From: Archegozetes longisetosus
Taxonomy: Eukaryota > Arthropoda > Arachnida > Sarcoptiformes > Trhypochthoniidae
NCBI GenBank assembly: GCA_018873245.2
Contig: JAEMBT020000001.1
Span: 8,206,220 to 8,270,219, forward strand
DNA: 64,000 nucleotides
Direction: 5' to 3'
Positions 23,980-36,501 of this stretch are shown piece after piece. A program made the position numbers and the translations under genes. Within the stretch, counting starts at the first letter, position 1. Every line of letters starts with the position of its first letter. The notes beneath the pieces were generated by a model. The model saw only the letters and a program-made list of their open reading frames with translations. It did not search any database and was not told the DNA's origin.

Positions 23980-26097
23980 CTGTCTGTCCACTACTCTATA
24001 ACTTAGCGTTTATTGGTCCCACGAAGTTTTGAATGGAATCACTACGACCAGTGAACTCGACCTAGCTATTCTAGTTATTGAAAGTAGCTACTAACCACTC
24101 TGACAATTGAAAATTCACTTTTGACCCATTTTTCAACTTTATGACTCGATCACAACTTAAACTTAAGTTCTTTTAAAATAAACATAAATATCATATTTCA
24201 CAATAAGCAATATAGCTCATCAATGATGCAATTCTATCACTAAATTCGATATAACAAGGATTGTATTTAGTATTGACCCTCTACCTGCTGTTATGGATTA
24301 ATTTTTAAGAAAATTTTAAATTATAATTTCTATAACTAAAAGGTCTTTAGATGCAATCTGTTAATATTTGGTCTAACTCATGTGTTTGACCCACTTAACA
24401 CTATTAAATAATTTCTATCTATTAAACTTGAAAACTTTACTGTTAGGAAGATGTTTTAGATTCCTGAAAGATATATGTAAGTACAAATACGTGTTCATTT
24501 TAATGTTCTTTCAATATAAAATTTTCATAGAAACCGAGCTTTCAAAGGGGTTGTCCACTGAATCACAGAATGCTTGCTTTTTGTATAACATTAAATCTTT
24601 CAAAAATGAATAATTTACAGCTTTTTGAATAATGAAATGTTTATCACTATTCAGAACCTAATAAAACTAAGATATTCTTGCCTTTAATCAAATTTGGAAT
24701 ATTGTATAACAAATTCTACACAAACTACCATATAAACATAAAATAAACAATCAATGTGTTAGTACTTTAAAGTTAATAATTAATTGGCTATTTATTTTTT
24801 TAATCGTTTAAGTTATTCATCAATGAATAATAACTTTTTGCTTCGAACTTGTTTCTCAAAATGAGTTTTACTAAATTCTAGTAATCAATTAAAAATATAA
24901 AATGAATCACTATTAACATTAATTATTGATGCCTTAAAAATATAGCTTTATACAAAAATGTATCCAAAGTGTTAGTGCTAAATTTGATTTATAGCTTGAT
25001 TAATAACTTAGTCCGAAACCGAAAAATTTGTTAAATTTAAATAAATGGATATCAAATTCGATGTATTAGATACTTAAGTGTTAAGGCTACGCATTTTCAT
25101 ACTTTCCATTCAAGTAACATTTAAGACATTCGTATCTAAATGTGATTTTTACTGTTAATCATTGAAATTTTAAGGTTCAATTATGAAGAACTTTGCACAA
25201 AAGCTAAACTTTAGTTTGTAACATATTAAATATAACTACAGTATTTGTCTTCACATTCAGGTTATCTAGTTATATTGTTAGTTGTCATTTCTAATAACAC
25301 TTCAGCTCAGTTTGGATTCTTTGATAACATAATTCCTAAATTCAGAGTAACTTTCGCTGAATTTACTGACTAAAAAGTGCAAGTGTCAATACTTGTCATG
25401 TAAGTCTTAGACCCCATTTCCAGAACTTTGTTCAGCTGCATCGATAATTGTTGTCGAAAAGAAACCATAAAAATTCTGAAGTGATCCTCTCAGAACACTA
25501 GCTACAAAATAACTACTTATGCTAGTTGCAGCTAATCGTTCCCCATTTGTATCAAATATTTTTATCAATATTACAACTGCGATAACAGATTCTACAAAAA
25601 AAATTATTCACGGTTTAGAAATTTTTCACTGACAGAGTTCGTAAACTCAGCTAAAGGACTAAAATAACTGAATTCGGATGAATTCCACAAATAAACTTTT
25701 TTCAGCGAACAGAAACGAAATATAAAATGATATCACATATAATATATAGTATATGTGACGCTAGGTAAAAAACTTACGAGAATATTTATAATTATAACTG
25801 CTTTCAGGTATCTTTTAACTCTATGTAAAAACATGTATTTTCTCTTAATTTCTGTATTCACATAAATAAGAAATAATGACTGCACTCGGAAGCCTAATTA
25901 TATGCAGATATTTGCAAAAAAAAATTTTATAACTTATTTTGTAGTTTCACTAAATAGTGAAATGATTGACACCAAATACATGTATAACGCAAGTGTTAAT
26001 TGTGTGAGAATTGAATCCATTGCTTAATTTCCTGATGAAGCAACAGAAAAACTATGCAGATGCGTACAAGAATTAAGTAATTATCTAGTGCAAATAC
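23980..26097. other. AT-rich intergenic region, nothing recognised
   Basis: Reading both strands gave no splice-compatible coding pattern. The one open frame above 70 codons (about 24380) has low-complexity hydrophobic composition and no family motif. Confidence 0.5.
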
Positions 26098-26617
26098 TAG
26101 GTCGTACAAAAAGTTTTAAAGCCTGCTCAAACTAAGACAGATACGATGAATCTGAATAAGCCATTTTTCTTGCTTATATTTCACATGAAAATCTCCAAAA
26201 TATTTTCAGAATCGGCTGATTAATTCTCAACCTGCGATCCTTCAAACAGGTCTAGTTGACGACTTTTTCCATTATCTAATTATGGGCTCAGGAAACAATT
26301 TGAGCTGTTTCTTTGCGACCAAATCTCCGAAAATTGAAGAAATCTGGCCAATTTTTTTCAAAATAATTTTACCCTACAAAAGAACATGTTTACATTATAA
26401 TTGCTTCCCAGCCCTCATTGAACCCTAAAATATGAGACTTCATAAGATCCAAATAACTAGACGTTAATAATAGATCATAGATTGAAAAATAATCAGCCGA
26501 TTCTGAAAATTTGTTGTGATCTTTCATACAAAATATAGACAAGAAAAATGGCTTATTCAGATCCATCGTATCAGTCTTAGTTTGAGTGAGCTTTAAAACT
26601 TTTTGTACGACCTAGTA
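26098..26617. mobile_element. 520-bp MITE with about 140-bp inverted repeats
   Basis: The ends are CTAGGTCGTACAAAAAGTTT in inverted orientation, flanked by TA on both sides. The arms continue through ACAGATACGATG/GATCCATCGTATC, GAATAAGCCATTTTTCTTG and TTTTCAGAATCGGCTGATTA. This is a mariner-type non-autonomous element. The end sequence resembles, but is not identical to, the mariner end at 19713. Confidence 0.78.
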
Positions 26618-26928
26618 TAACGAAAATTAAAGTGACCGAAAGCAATGGCCAATGACAGGCTATAAATCTTCATTTATCAAGTGGCCGGTTGCCTTATTCG
26701 ATGATAAAAACATGCTAACTAACCTTTGGAAATCACGCTAATTCTAAAGATATGACCGCAATTAGAGTCATGGATAAGTGATAAGACATCATCGGAAGAA
26801 AGACAGGCAAATTAAGGTAGCACTTAAATCTTATTTTGAAATCATAAAACATTTTATTTATCGAAAGTTACAATGTTTCGCTTCCACGGATAAAATGGCA
26901 TGCCATCAAAATGATCTCAAATTGGTTT

Positions 26929-27246
26929 TCAGTGAACTCCTTTATTATTTCGGTTGATTAAAAGTCTTATTTTATTTATTCTTCGATGAGTTTTCGAAAA
27001 AATAAAATAACCTTTGACTTTGTTGAATAATAGTAGTACTCCATTAATCAGCAATGTGATCAGCAGGATTAAGATTAATACGAATGTTGTTAATTGAACG
27101 ACCACAAATACTTCAACATAATCATATTTATTTTTCAACGTCAATTCGTATTCCGCAGGAGGACCAGTTTCGTTTGGAATAGCAATCATTGATATTTTGG
27201 GTAACACTGATATCGAAACAATAAACCAAGTTATTTGAAAATTCAT
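26929..27246 (-). CDS. Small signal-peptide and membrane-anchored protein, unknown
   Basis: A 105-aa ATG-started frame. Residues 1-22 (FQITWFIVSISVLPKISMIA) look like a signal peptide, followed by a short outside part with one N-glycosylation site, one long hydrophobic helix (VVVQLTTFVLILILLITLLI, about residues 48-75) and a basic tail (RRINKIRLLINRNNK). The charge pattern fits a type I membrane protein. I do not recognise a family. It could be single-exon or a terminal exon. Confidence 0.4.
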   Translation of the reverse strand: MNFQITWFIVSISVLPKISMIAIPNETGPPAEYELTLKNKYDYVEVFVVVQLTTFVLILILLITLLINGVLLLFNKVKGYFIFSKTHRRINKIRLLINRNNKGVH

Positions 27247-28774
27247 TTTAGTATTACTTCACCTCAAACTCAATTATTGTTTAATGTTATGCTTAACGAT
27301 TGACCAAACTTTGTTATAAATTAATTTTACGGCTAAGACCTAATGCTATTCTAAGTTATGAAGTTTACACCTGTTTAGCTACATAATTAAACCAATTGCT
27401 AATGTGATAAATATAGAAATACATTCACGTAATACATAAACATGTGGTCTTGATGAAAACTCATTCTCTTTGAACCGAAGCCTAAATATCATTATGCATC
27501 CATAATAGAGACAGGAAACTAATTTATTTAACCTATTCTACATTTTAAAGTTGGTATTTAAAAATCAGCTTGAATTAAACACCGGATGTGCCACACTCGT
27601 ACCCGTGTATGTCTGCATATTCTTGCAGATACGGTTACGATGATCTTCAGGAGAATACCCAGCAGAATGTTTTACAACAGGATTCAGTTTTCATTACTGT
27701 TGAGTCCTTTAAGATCGTAAGTATGTAAAATAAGTTTAATAACAGTTTCAGTTTTTGAAAGATTTATTTTAATTGTAATATTAAGATTACCAGTTACGAA
27801 AATAATACTAAAAAATTGAATTAATTTCGGTTAAATTATTTATTCATACTTAGATTGTGACGACAAAATCTTAATGCACAGATGAGTTGCTATAATCTTA
27901 ATCGAACTGAACCAAAAAGTGAAATATTAATGAAGAAATCTATTCCATTATTTACTTGATCATAAATAGTTTCTGAGTTTTCATTCCATTAATATTACTA
28001 AACTATCATTTGTTAAACTTGTCAGTATTAAAAAAATAGACTATAGTGCGATTTATGGTTTCTGCAAGGTTCGAGTATAAATGAGTAGATTCGTTATAAG
28101 AACATTATTTTCTATGCCTAGTGTGCTACGCGTACCATTTCCTTTACCTAACTTAACTAGTTGTATTGATAATATATTTGGATGAGTTAGTTTGTGCAGG
28201 GAGAATAGCACTAGGACGGCAGAACATTGTTCTAATAACCACATCGTCTCTTTATACCTAAAAGCTGCACGCACCATGAATCGAATATCCACCAAAAATT
28301 ATTAAAACCATAAAAGGGTACGATTTGTTACTAATATCAAGTATTGTTCAAATGTTTATGAAATTAGTCACTATTCCCGTATATATATTAATCAAATTCA
28401 AGAAAGTATTACTTTTCATTGAATACCCAAAAATCTTTATTTCAATATAGTTGAAATACAAGCTAAGTTGAAATATTTCAAGTTTGAATCACTGCTTATT
28501 TTGCTTAAGCAGGGCAAGAAAAATTCAAATAAAATTTTTGACAGAAAGTAAAAGCTAAAAAAGTGATACAGCATAGCCTTGATAGTGTCAATCAGTGAGG
28601 ACCAATAGTATTCAGTCACTAAAATAAGATTTCATTATAAAGAGGTTGAGTAAAAAGAGATATTACTCAGCTGAAAAAAGCAGAAAGTAAAATCAAAAAT
28701 TAGGAATCATCATGCTCAAAGTTCATATTAAACGGAAAACAAGTAGGAATTCAGCAATCTTAAGAACACTTTTT
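27247..28774. other. Intergenic, with an isolated GC-richer open patch at 27578-27726
   Basis: At 27578-27726 both strands carry a roughly 45-codon open stretch with non-repetitive, protein-like composition (plus: YPCMSAYSCRYGYDDL; minus: HSAGYSPEDHRNRICKNM). No family was recognised and no adjoining exon was found. It may be an exon remnant. Confidence 0.3.
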
Positions 28775-30918
28775 CTATTTGACTATAGGATAGAAATAGA
28801 ACTCATTGATTCCACACATATTCTTCTTTCTAGCCATTCGTAAGTATCCATCGATCCCCCAACCTGTAGACCAACTATTCTTAATAATCCAATAGTCAAT
28901 GCCTTCTTCTGTTCCCCAGCCGACTATATTGACTGCGTGATTGTGTTTCTTACTATTAATGCATTCTTTTACATCTATGACTCTCGCCTTATATTGTTTA
29001 AAGTTATTAATATATGAGGCGTCGATATAAACAATTACAGCTCCAAATGAAAGAACATCAAGCATTATTTCTTCATCTGTACGACTATATTGCTTGCAAT
29101 AATCGCTTATTCCGAATGTACTGAGAACTCGAGTTTTCTTGCATTGAGTATCCTTTAAGTTTGATAAGAAGTATTTGAAATATAATCAATGTTAAAAAAA
29201 TGATCGCAGACATATAGAAAAGTTTTGAAAAATTATCAGAATTAAAAGGAGATGAAAATTTTTCATATCTCTATAGAAGGTTAGAAAATATTTGGTCATT
29301 AAGATAGTAAAATTCTAAAAGTTCAGTTACTGTATAACGATATGGATCCGAAGTTTCTAATTGCGTTCCACTCCCTTTGACAAAGTCATACGCATTCTCA
29401 ATAAAAGCCCCTTTACAACCCCCATAACCTGGGCAAATGACATTACAAACCAAGTCTTGTTCGCTTAAGTCAAGATTTTTTCTACCCTTCATGGCGTACT
29501 GCGACTCAATGGCTGCAATTGCAGAGAATGCCCAACAGGAACCGCAAGACATCTGATTCTTAACTGGGGTCACATATCCGTACGTTCTCAGATCGTATGA
29601 CTTGTAGTTTTGTAGAATCGACTTATCATATTTCGCCTTACAAATAGAGCCAGATGATGCGGCTCTTTTTGACCTTTGCTGAAAGTTCTGAGTAAAATTA
29701 GAATTTGAAGGAATTCCAAGAAGCGCCATATATTCTTCATCGCTCTGAAAAATTTTGGGACATGATTATAGTTTCAACTTGTTTGAACTGGTGAAAAAAG
29801 CCAGATAACTACTGGTTTTAATATTATGGCAGTTATCTATTCAGTTATGAATTCGTTTTAATACAGAAAATAATCACTACATATAAAAGAGTGAGTCGAA
29901 GAGCAACCTTTTTCGAATCTTTCAAATAACAAAAGGACCGAAATCAAGGTTTTATATGTGACTGGTTTTTGGATTAAGCTATTCGTAGTTCGTCGATATG
30001 ACACAAATATCTGTTCAATTGATCTCTAGAAAGTTGACATTTCTATTAATTAAAATAATTTTACTATAAGTAGTTATATGACCGTTTCTTGTCAATTTCA
30101 AGATTATCGAAGGCCATATAACTAAATTCTAGTCTTCTACTGCTAAACGCATGAAATCTCTATTTAGTCCGAGTCGCACCATGTTTACCGACAAGTCTTT
30201 TAATAAAATTCGTCAAGTTTTCCGTTTATCTCGTTAGGTTAGGTTAGGTTTGGTTACTAATAAGAAGCATCTTCTCAGTTGTTAGGATGTTGGCGAACAG
30301 AGCTAGACTCATTCAGTCCTTTTATTAGTTGAAAATTTCTAGAAAAAACTACTCCTACTAACTCCTTCATGTTGAATATTATATTCTAAATAATTGTCTG
30401 TAAATAATTTATCCTTCGGATAGATCAGCGAATATGAATAATAAAAGACAAGTTTATACTAACATAATCGGAAAGAGATGTTAAACCCATGTCGAAAGTA
30501 GTTCCAACTGTCATTGATTTGATTATATGTTCAGCTATTGTTCGTATAGACTTCAATAGATTACTACGTCTTAGAGGTTTTTCTGCCTCACTATAAATTC
30601 TATTATATCGTTTCTAAATCAAAATTATGTAAATTTTCAACCATGAAAAACATAATTAAAGAAAATATTTCTTACTATATATCTAGTAAAAATATCGTCG
30701 TCACTGAAGTTAAACGGGTTGAAAATTTTCCCGTCAAATGACGAGGCATTAAAGCCAACAAACTTGGTGACATCGAGAGGGTCGAAAAAATCAGGTAGAG
30801 TCAAGCCATCAAATGGTGTCCGGATTTTAGGAATTATGCTATTGATTGCATGAAATTGAAATTTAGCTGAAGAGCACACAAATAAAATAACAACTATTAG
30901 TAAAATGAATAGCTTCAT
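28775..30918 (-). CDS. Papain-family (C1A) cysteine protease, group-1 mite allergen-like
   Basis: Four exons, all joined in phase 0: 30676-30918, 30464-30613, 29331-29744 and 28775-29152, giving 394 aa. Residues 1-18 are a signal peptide (MKLFILLIVVILFVCSSA). An extra acidic, Phe-rich stretch of about 50 residues follows, then an I29-type inhibitor propeptide (FTRYIKRYNRIYSEAEKP across the first junction, and FDMGLTSLSDY). The mature enzyme has NQMSCGSCWAFSA (oxyanion Gln195, catalytic Cys201), NHAVNIVGWG (catalytic His341) and IIKNSWSTGWG (Asn361), so all catalytic residues are present. Similarity of SILQNYKSYDLRTYGYVTPV, GISDYCKQYS and YWIIKNSW to Der p 1-type enzymes suggests a secreted digestive protease. 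RSKRAA before the mature part is a plausible processing site. The stretch between propeptide and mature domain has no clear ERFNIN spacing, as in group-1 allergens. Confidence 0.93.
30234..30250 (+). repeat. Short interstitial TTAGG-type repeat
   Basis: The sequence GTTAGGTTAGGTTAGGTTT is three units of the arthropod telomeric pentamer plus one degenerate unit. It is too short to indicate a telomere or a fusion point by itself. Confidence 0.5.
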
Positions 30919-32536
30919 TATTAGATAATTATTTCTACTCGTATGAGGTAGAAATAGGTTTTAGATAATCTTAATAGCTCTCGATTTTATTCTCAAGCTT
31001 GAGAATGATGGCTAGAGTGAAAATCAGCTAGAGTGAAAATTAGCTAGAATTATGTATCTCGAAAACCAATGACGTGGCATAAGAATAAAAATCAATAAAT
31101 ATGTTTACCATTAATCGAATTAGCAAATGGTTGAGTTCCAGGGCTAAATTATTAACCATTTGATTATTGAAAAAACTTTATGTTTGAAATTAAATTAATT
31201 GCTAGATTAAACCTGTTATTCATATTTGATTGGCATCTCACTTGAATTATACTATAATATTAAAATTCTGTTCTTATAAGCTACAACTATTTTTTGGTTT
31301 TTTCATAAGCTTACTATTATCTTTTTAATACTCTAAATAGTGAACTAATTTTTGATTTTTTACAACATTTTACTATTTGAATAAACCAGTGTTCTAAGTA
31401 TAGAGACAATCATTTGGCTTTTTAATAGCAGAAAATGAAAGAACAATTGAATTGGCTGCTGCACTAATAACCTAAGTGACTGCTATGAGTTGTTCAGATA
31501 ATCCACTCTTAAGTCATGCATTATTTAACCAATTAAAAAATTATAATTATACTAAATATCCTATTATCAATATAGAAAATAAAAGTTTGATATATTTATT
31601 GTGTCTTAGAAGGTAATTTTCAATATTAACTTGGTCACATAAATATAAAAATGTAATCGATTTTCACTCAATGACTGCTCGCAATTGTTAGTACTTATAG
31701 CGTATTTATGCACTTAACATAACTACTATCGCATGCAACACTTGTTTTTATAAAGAATCCTAATCTGACTCAACTATGCTTTCTTGAATAACTTTAACAA
31801 ACATACATAATTACTACACTTGAAAAATAAGTAAATGAGATCTAACGAACAGTTTTTGTCAAAATATCTAAAAGTTAGTCGAAGCACAGGCTGTCTATTT
31901 TTAGATCCGGATAAAGTATCTGATCGTAAATTTTTAGTTTGATGTTCTTTAAGCATCAAATTCAGCTAAATAATAGGAGATTCTTAACCTAACATGTAAT
32001 TCTTGTCTACTATTAAATTTCTTACAATTAATGAAGGAGTTTGAAAATGCTATTCAAAATAAATTACAAAAATATCTAATACATCTATAGACGATATTAA
32101 TGACCATATTCAAGTTCGATTATGTCAAGTTCATTCGGATAGTGGTTAGCATATCGCCAGTATCTTTTTGTAAAATTTTTCCAATAAAATTGCTACTCTT
32201 TTTGAATAAATAAAGAATTTATATACCAGATCTAAATGTTTATACACTTTAACATACTTTAATATAAGTAACATGTTAATACAGTAGTTCACTCAACTAC
32301 TGAGATTTTGAAGCTTACATTACATTTGAGAAATAAGATACTTTTAAAAAATATATTCAAATTTAGTTTATATTTCAAATAATTCACCCGAGTATTTTAC
32401 AAGAAAAATTTCGTGAACACTCAAATTATAGTAGGACTCATATTAATAAATAGATGAAAATTTATATAAATAATTGTGAAGTTCTGCACAAGATAATTGA
32501 TCCCCCAGATACTATTCTTGATTCATGATGTCAGGT
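30919..32536. other. AT-rich intergenic region upstream of the cysteine protease
   Basis: No gene or element was recognised. Near 31010-31045 the short motif CTAGAGTGAAAATTAGCTAGA is partly duplicated. The first few hundred bases should include the protease promoter. Confidence 0.45.
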
Positions 32537-33380
32537 CTAAAAGGCCAAAGTGTTGGTTACATTAGATATCAGATTAGATGTCAGATCAGGTATTAATGTA
32601 GTTGTTATAGCGGGACTTGTTATTGAGATGGTAGTAGATGAGGAATTGTTAGCAGTTTTTAAGTTGCGGCTTTCTTGAATGCTTTTCGAAATATAAGATG
32701 CTGTGCTGCAGTTGCCTCTATAGCAGAACTGTCCAAAAAGTTGTATATAAGTTAAACTTTGACTTATTTTTAACATTCATAATAAATCTCAAATTAAAAT
32801 GAAATATAAATATGAAAAATTTATTAGAATTATAATTAATAAGTTATAAATATTTAGTTAAGAAACATATTTCAATCCATGAACTATTCTTATGTGATAG
32901 AAATCTGAAAACTGATTTCTAAAATTGTAGAAAGAAATCGATAATTTATAGAGTGAAATTTTCTAGAAAATATCCTAACTAATTTAATTAAATTTGAATA
33001 ATAATAATTAATGATATCATACCCTAGGACCAGGTGCGCAAAGCAAGAAGTCAGGTGAAGATATTGGATCGAAAGTCTTTATCCTTGAACCAGTTCTTAT
33101 TCTGCAGGTAGTGTTGCACAAAGTCCCATTTCGACCCATCTTTAGATAAAAATTGTTATCTTTTAATTCAATTGAAAATTTAGCTTTTCAATGAAAATAC
33201 ATTATACGCTTCAATCCTAGTTCTTCTTCCACTCTGAGCTTTGATTCTCTCGAATTCATCGGTAAACATAAGACGACACATTGTGTGCTCTATCCTTTGA
33301 GGTGATCTACCTGCAGCTGAAATCAAAGTTGGCAAAAATACTGATACTGTTAGCAAAATCGAAACTACGTAGAAATTCAT
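32537..33380 (-). CDS. Small secreted protein resembling an isolated ADAMTS cysteine-rich domain
   Basis: Three exons in phase 0: 33201-33380, 33023-33139 and 32537-32728, giving 162 aa. Residues 1-22 form a signal peptide (FYVVSILLTVSVFLPTLISA). Six cysteines follow in the order CRLMFTDEFERI, GTLCNTTCRI, FLLCAPGP and, across the last junction, RFCYRGNC. This order and spacing resemble the ADAMTS cysteine-rich domain (QCQLMFG..., LC..LWC, DGT.CG.GKWC..G.C). No metalloprotease domain (HExxH) is present or nearby. The tail is Ser/Thr/Asn-rich (NNSSSTTISITSPAITTTL), suggesting glycosylation. The domain assignment is by eye. It might be a secreted decoy or inhibitor derived from a metalloprotease. 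Confidence 0.62.
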
Positions 33381-35554
33381 CTTTCCCTAAACTCGATTAG
33401 ATATGTTTATTCATCTAGCAAAACTTCTCGACTAAAATACACGTCTTTCTATCTTTATATATGTTGTCTAAATGTTGTTGAAATAAAAAATTACTATAAT
33501 TTAACCTAAAAATATTGAAATTGAACTAATTTTTCATAATGGCATCCGTTTTATGATGTTTTACAATTAAAAACAAACATAAATTCAGAATAAATTAAAA
33601 ACCATTCGAAACACAAAATTTATAGTAATCTATTTTTTATTATTCAGTTCACGTACTAGTAATAGCTAAAACACATTTTTGCATAATTTATTGCAAACCT
33701 ATGTGGGACTTGAAAATTGTTTTCATAATATTATGACAAGTAGATTATAGCGTCATTCAATGAAAATCATTTTAAAAACACATTCTTAAAGAAAAATTAT
33801 GGAAGTTATGCTAGTTGCGATGCAACTAATTTTCAGATAAAGATTTGCAGGGCGAATCATTAGAGTTTATTATATAACAGTTAAGGCTAGTTGTCAGTCG
33901 ATAAGAAGTTATAGGATTCCTAACACAATTGATACTTTAATACGCAAACGAATTTTCTGGTGATTAACAGACATATTTTCACATTTTCCTCGTTTTAAGA
34001 CCCATGATCAAAGTTGTGACTTTTCGGTGATAAAAAGTAGTCAAATCGGTCTGTGGTCGGTGATAAAAATTTCAATAATCGGTTGTTTAATCGATTTTTA
34101 TCGGGAATGTAAAAATGGCCTAAACTAAATTATCATAACATACAATGACTTATAAAAGGCATTAGTTTTCATTGAGCAAAGAGCTGTATTTAACAATATC
34201 AAGCAATTGAATATTTTCTGGTAATATGCTTTATCTTCGATCGTTTATATTTTTATATTGCGAAAATGACCTTTCTACATCAACTGAAACAAGAGGTGCA
34301 TACATAATACTAATTCTGTGTTCTATACCTTGATTTTACTTTTGAGATGAAATAAAATACTGTTAAAGTCGAAACATTTAAATGTATATAAATGGAACTA
34401 AGAATGCTTTTCTGAGAATTATTATATAAGAGTTTATCAAACAGTTACGATACAGTTACAAATCAGTCAAATTGGCTCATAAGCTCAAAACTGGTTCTAT
34501 CAGGCGGCAAAGTATAAAATCGGTAAAAACAGGTCGAATAGAAGTCCACATATGAAATCTAAAGGACATAACTTGAGCTAATATTGATGATTACCGTAGA
34601 TAACAATGGTAGGAAAAACAGTTTACTCCGAAAAGCCACTTCTCTACTCATGATATACAATCTATTCTAATAATACCAAAAATGTTTTAAAGATACATCG
34701 TATATACTTACTTGTAGGGAATTATTCCATACATAACGCATACAAAATTTCTCAATATCAAATTCTTAAAAGATTTAGCACTTATCTATTGTTCGATAGA
34801 TAAAATTTGATAAAACTAAACTAATATTTTAAGAGAGTATTCAACTAATAAGTAAGATTTACTTGAGCTGAAAAATCACAGCTGGCAGGAAATAATTCAT
34901 TTTTTTAAAAGGCTGATTCACGGTTTTTGTTGATTCCCAAGTTCTTACAAATTTTAGATGTATTTAATAAACATTCGAGAATTTAGGACTACCACTATTA
35001 TTTAGATCGATGCTTATGATCTCACCAAAATAATGGACTGAGAAACTCATTCCTATCTTCTCAAAATTGTTATTAAAAATTGAAAACTTCGTGATTGCGC
35101 TAAAAATATAACTTTCAACTGTAAGCCACCTTGCAGATTGACACATTGGTCGAAAACGAGAAAGTAGCTATAGTAAAAAGCGCTAATGGTACTTCTTAGA
35201 CATAAAGCAATAAATATTCTATACTTCCTCTCAAATATGAATCGATAGAAATTTTCATTACATTAATAACGAATTAAGGAATTAACTAGGTTTTGTGATA
35301 AAATTCAAAAATTTATTTTTGTCATCCGTGAAAATTCTCCAACATATATGTTGTATCTTGACAGTTTGATGCCATTTAAAATATTTCTGAACATTTTCTG
35401 AGTTCTACCGACATCGTAATTATTGATATCAATATATAGATAATTACTTTTTTTGCATAACTTTTTCTGTACTCATACAAATCATAAATAAACATTAAAC
35501 CTAACTATTTTTACAGATTATAGTTTTGCTGTTATTTTAAGTTTATATTCTGAG
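33381..35554. other. AT-rich intergenic region, nothing recognised
   Basis: No coding, repeat-end or RNA signal strong enough to call. A short phrase GGTGATAAAAA recurs at about 34028 and 34060, and ATCGGT/ATCGGTTG motifs cluster there. Confidence 0.45.
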
Positions 35555-36501
35555 CAGTGTCCCGCACTGGCTTAGGCTCGAGACTACGCTCGGAGAATTT
35601 TTCAGGATCAAGCTCGGATTTGACTCGGGCTCGGCTTTCTAAGCCTCTGAGCCTGGATAAGTTTGTAGATTGTAATGTAAGTAAATAAGACAAAAGCAAT
35701 GTAAATATTTCTATAGTAATGAATTTAGTTTTGTGCCAAAATAAGGCCGCAAAAATAACGCCACAATAATAATGCTAACAAAGAATAGTGCTAAATGAAA
35801 ATGACGCTAACGAAAATAACACAACATAATAACAGCTTTTATAGTATTTTTTAAAACGCTTTTAATGAGATATATTACTAACAATATTAATATTAATTTA
35901 TACTACACAGGAATTTCACATAACTTTAACCTAAAATTTAAATTGTATCAAAAATACTCATTATTTTTATATTTTTATGCTAAAAATTAATATGTGTGAT
36001 ATTTTTACAGCTTTCAATAAATTACGAGTTCATACACATGCATAAATTACATTTGAACACTATTTTATTGCACTATTTTTTGTTGGCGTTAATGCTTGTG
36101 AAGTTATCTATGTTGGCATTATTTTAGGGGCGTTATTTTGACGCGATATGATGAATATAAATACTTGAATGTTAAAACAAATTCAATACCTATTTCGTAG
36201 TTAAATTAAATCTATAATAATATATCTAATATTCCAAATATTCTTGCAACTAGTGTCCCAAGGGAGCAAGTATTTTCTAAAGCTGGTGATGTGATCACTA
36301 AGAAACGTAATAGGCTCTCAAAAGATTCCGTTTATGCATTAATGTGTGCCCAACTTATGTTAAAATACTTCGAACCCGAATAAATGTTACTTATAGCTTA
36401 AATATACTCTTTTAATAAATTATTTCGTTTTATTGACTTAATATTCTCTTATAAGGTTAGGCTCGAAGTTCAGGCTCACCGCCGAGCCTTGAGGAACACT
36501 G
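35555..36501 (+). mobile_element. hAT remnant with transposase 3' end and 8-bp target duplication
   Basis: The ends are CAGTGTCCCGC and the inverted CAGTGTTCCTC, with subterminal CGAGCC/GGCTCG motifs on both sides. The flanking octamers are ATTCTGAG (35547-35554) and ATTATGAG (36502-36509), 7 of 8 identical. About 36240-36382 (plus) encodes LATSVPREQVFSKAGDVI, then TKKRNRLSKDSVYALMCAQL, the hAT C-terminal dimerisation region. The rest of the transposase is lost. Another inverted-repeat element lies inside. Confidence 0.82.
35733..36144. mobile_element. MITE nested in the hAT remnant
   Basis: The left arm GCCAAAATAAGGCCGCAAAA, continuing through AATAACGCCACAATAATAA, is matched by the inverted right arm (GCGTCAAAATAACGCCCCTA, then AAATAATGCCAACA read on the minus strand). 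The arms carry the repeated motif GCT/GCC plus AACA at about 10-base intervals. Its position inside the hAT shows that it inserted later. Confidence 0.6.
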
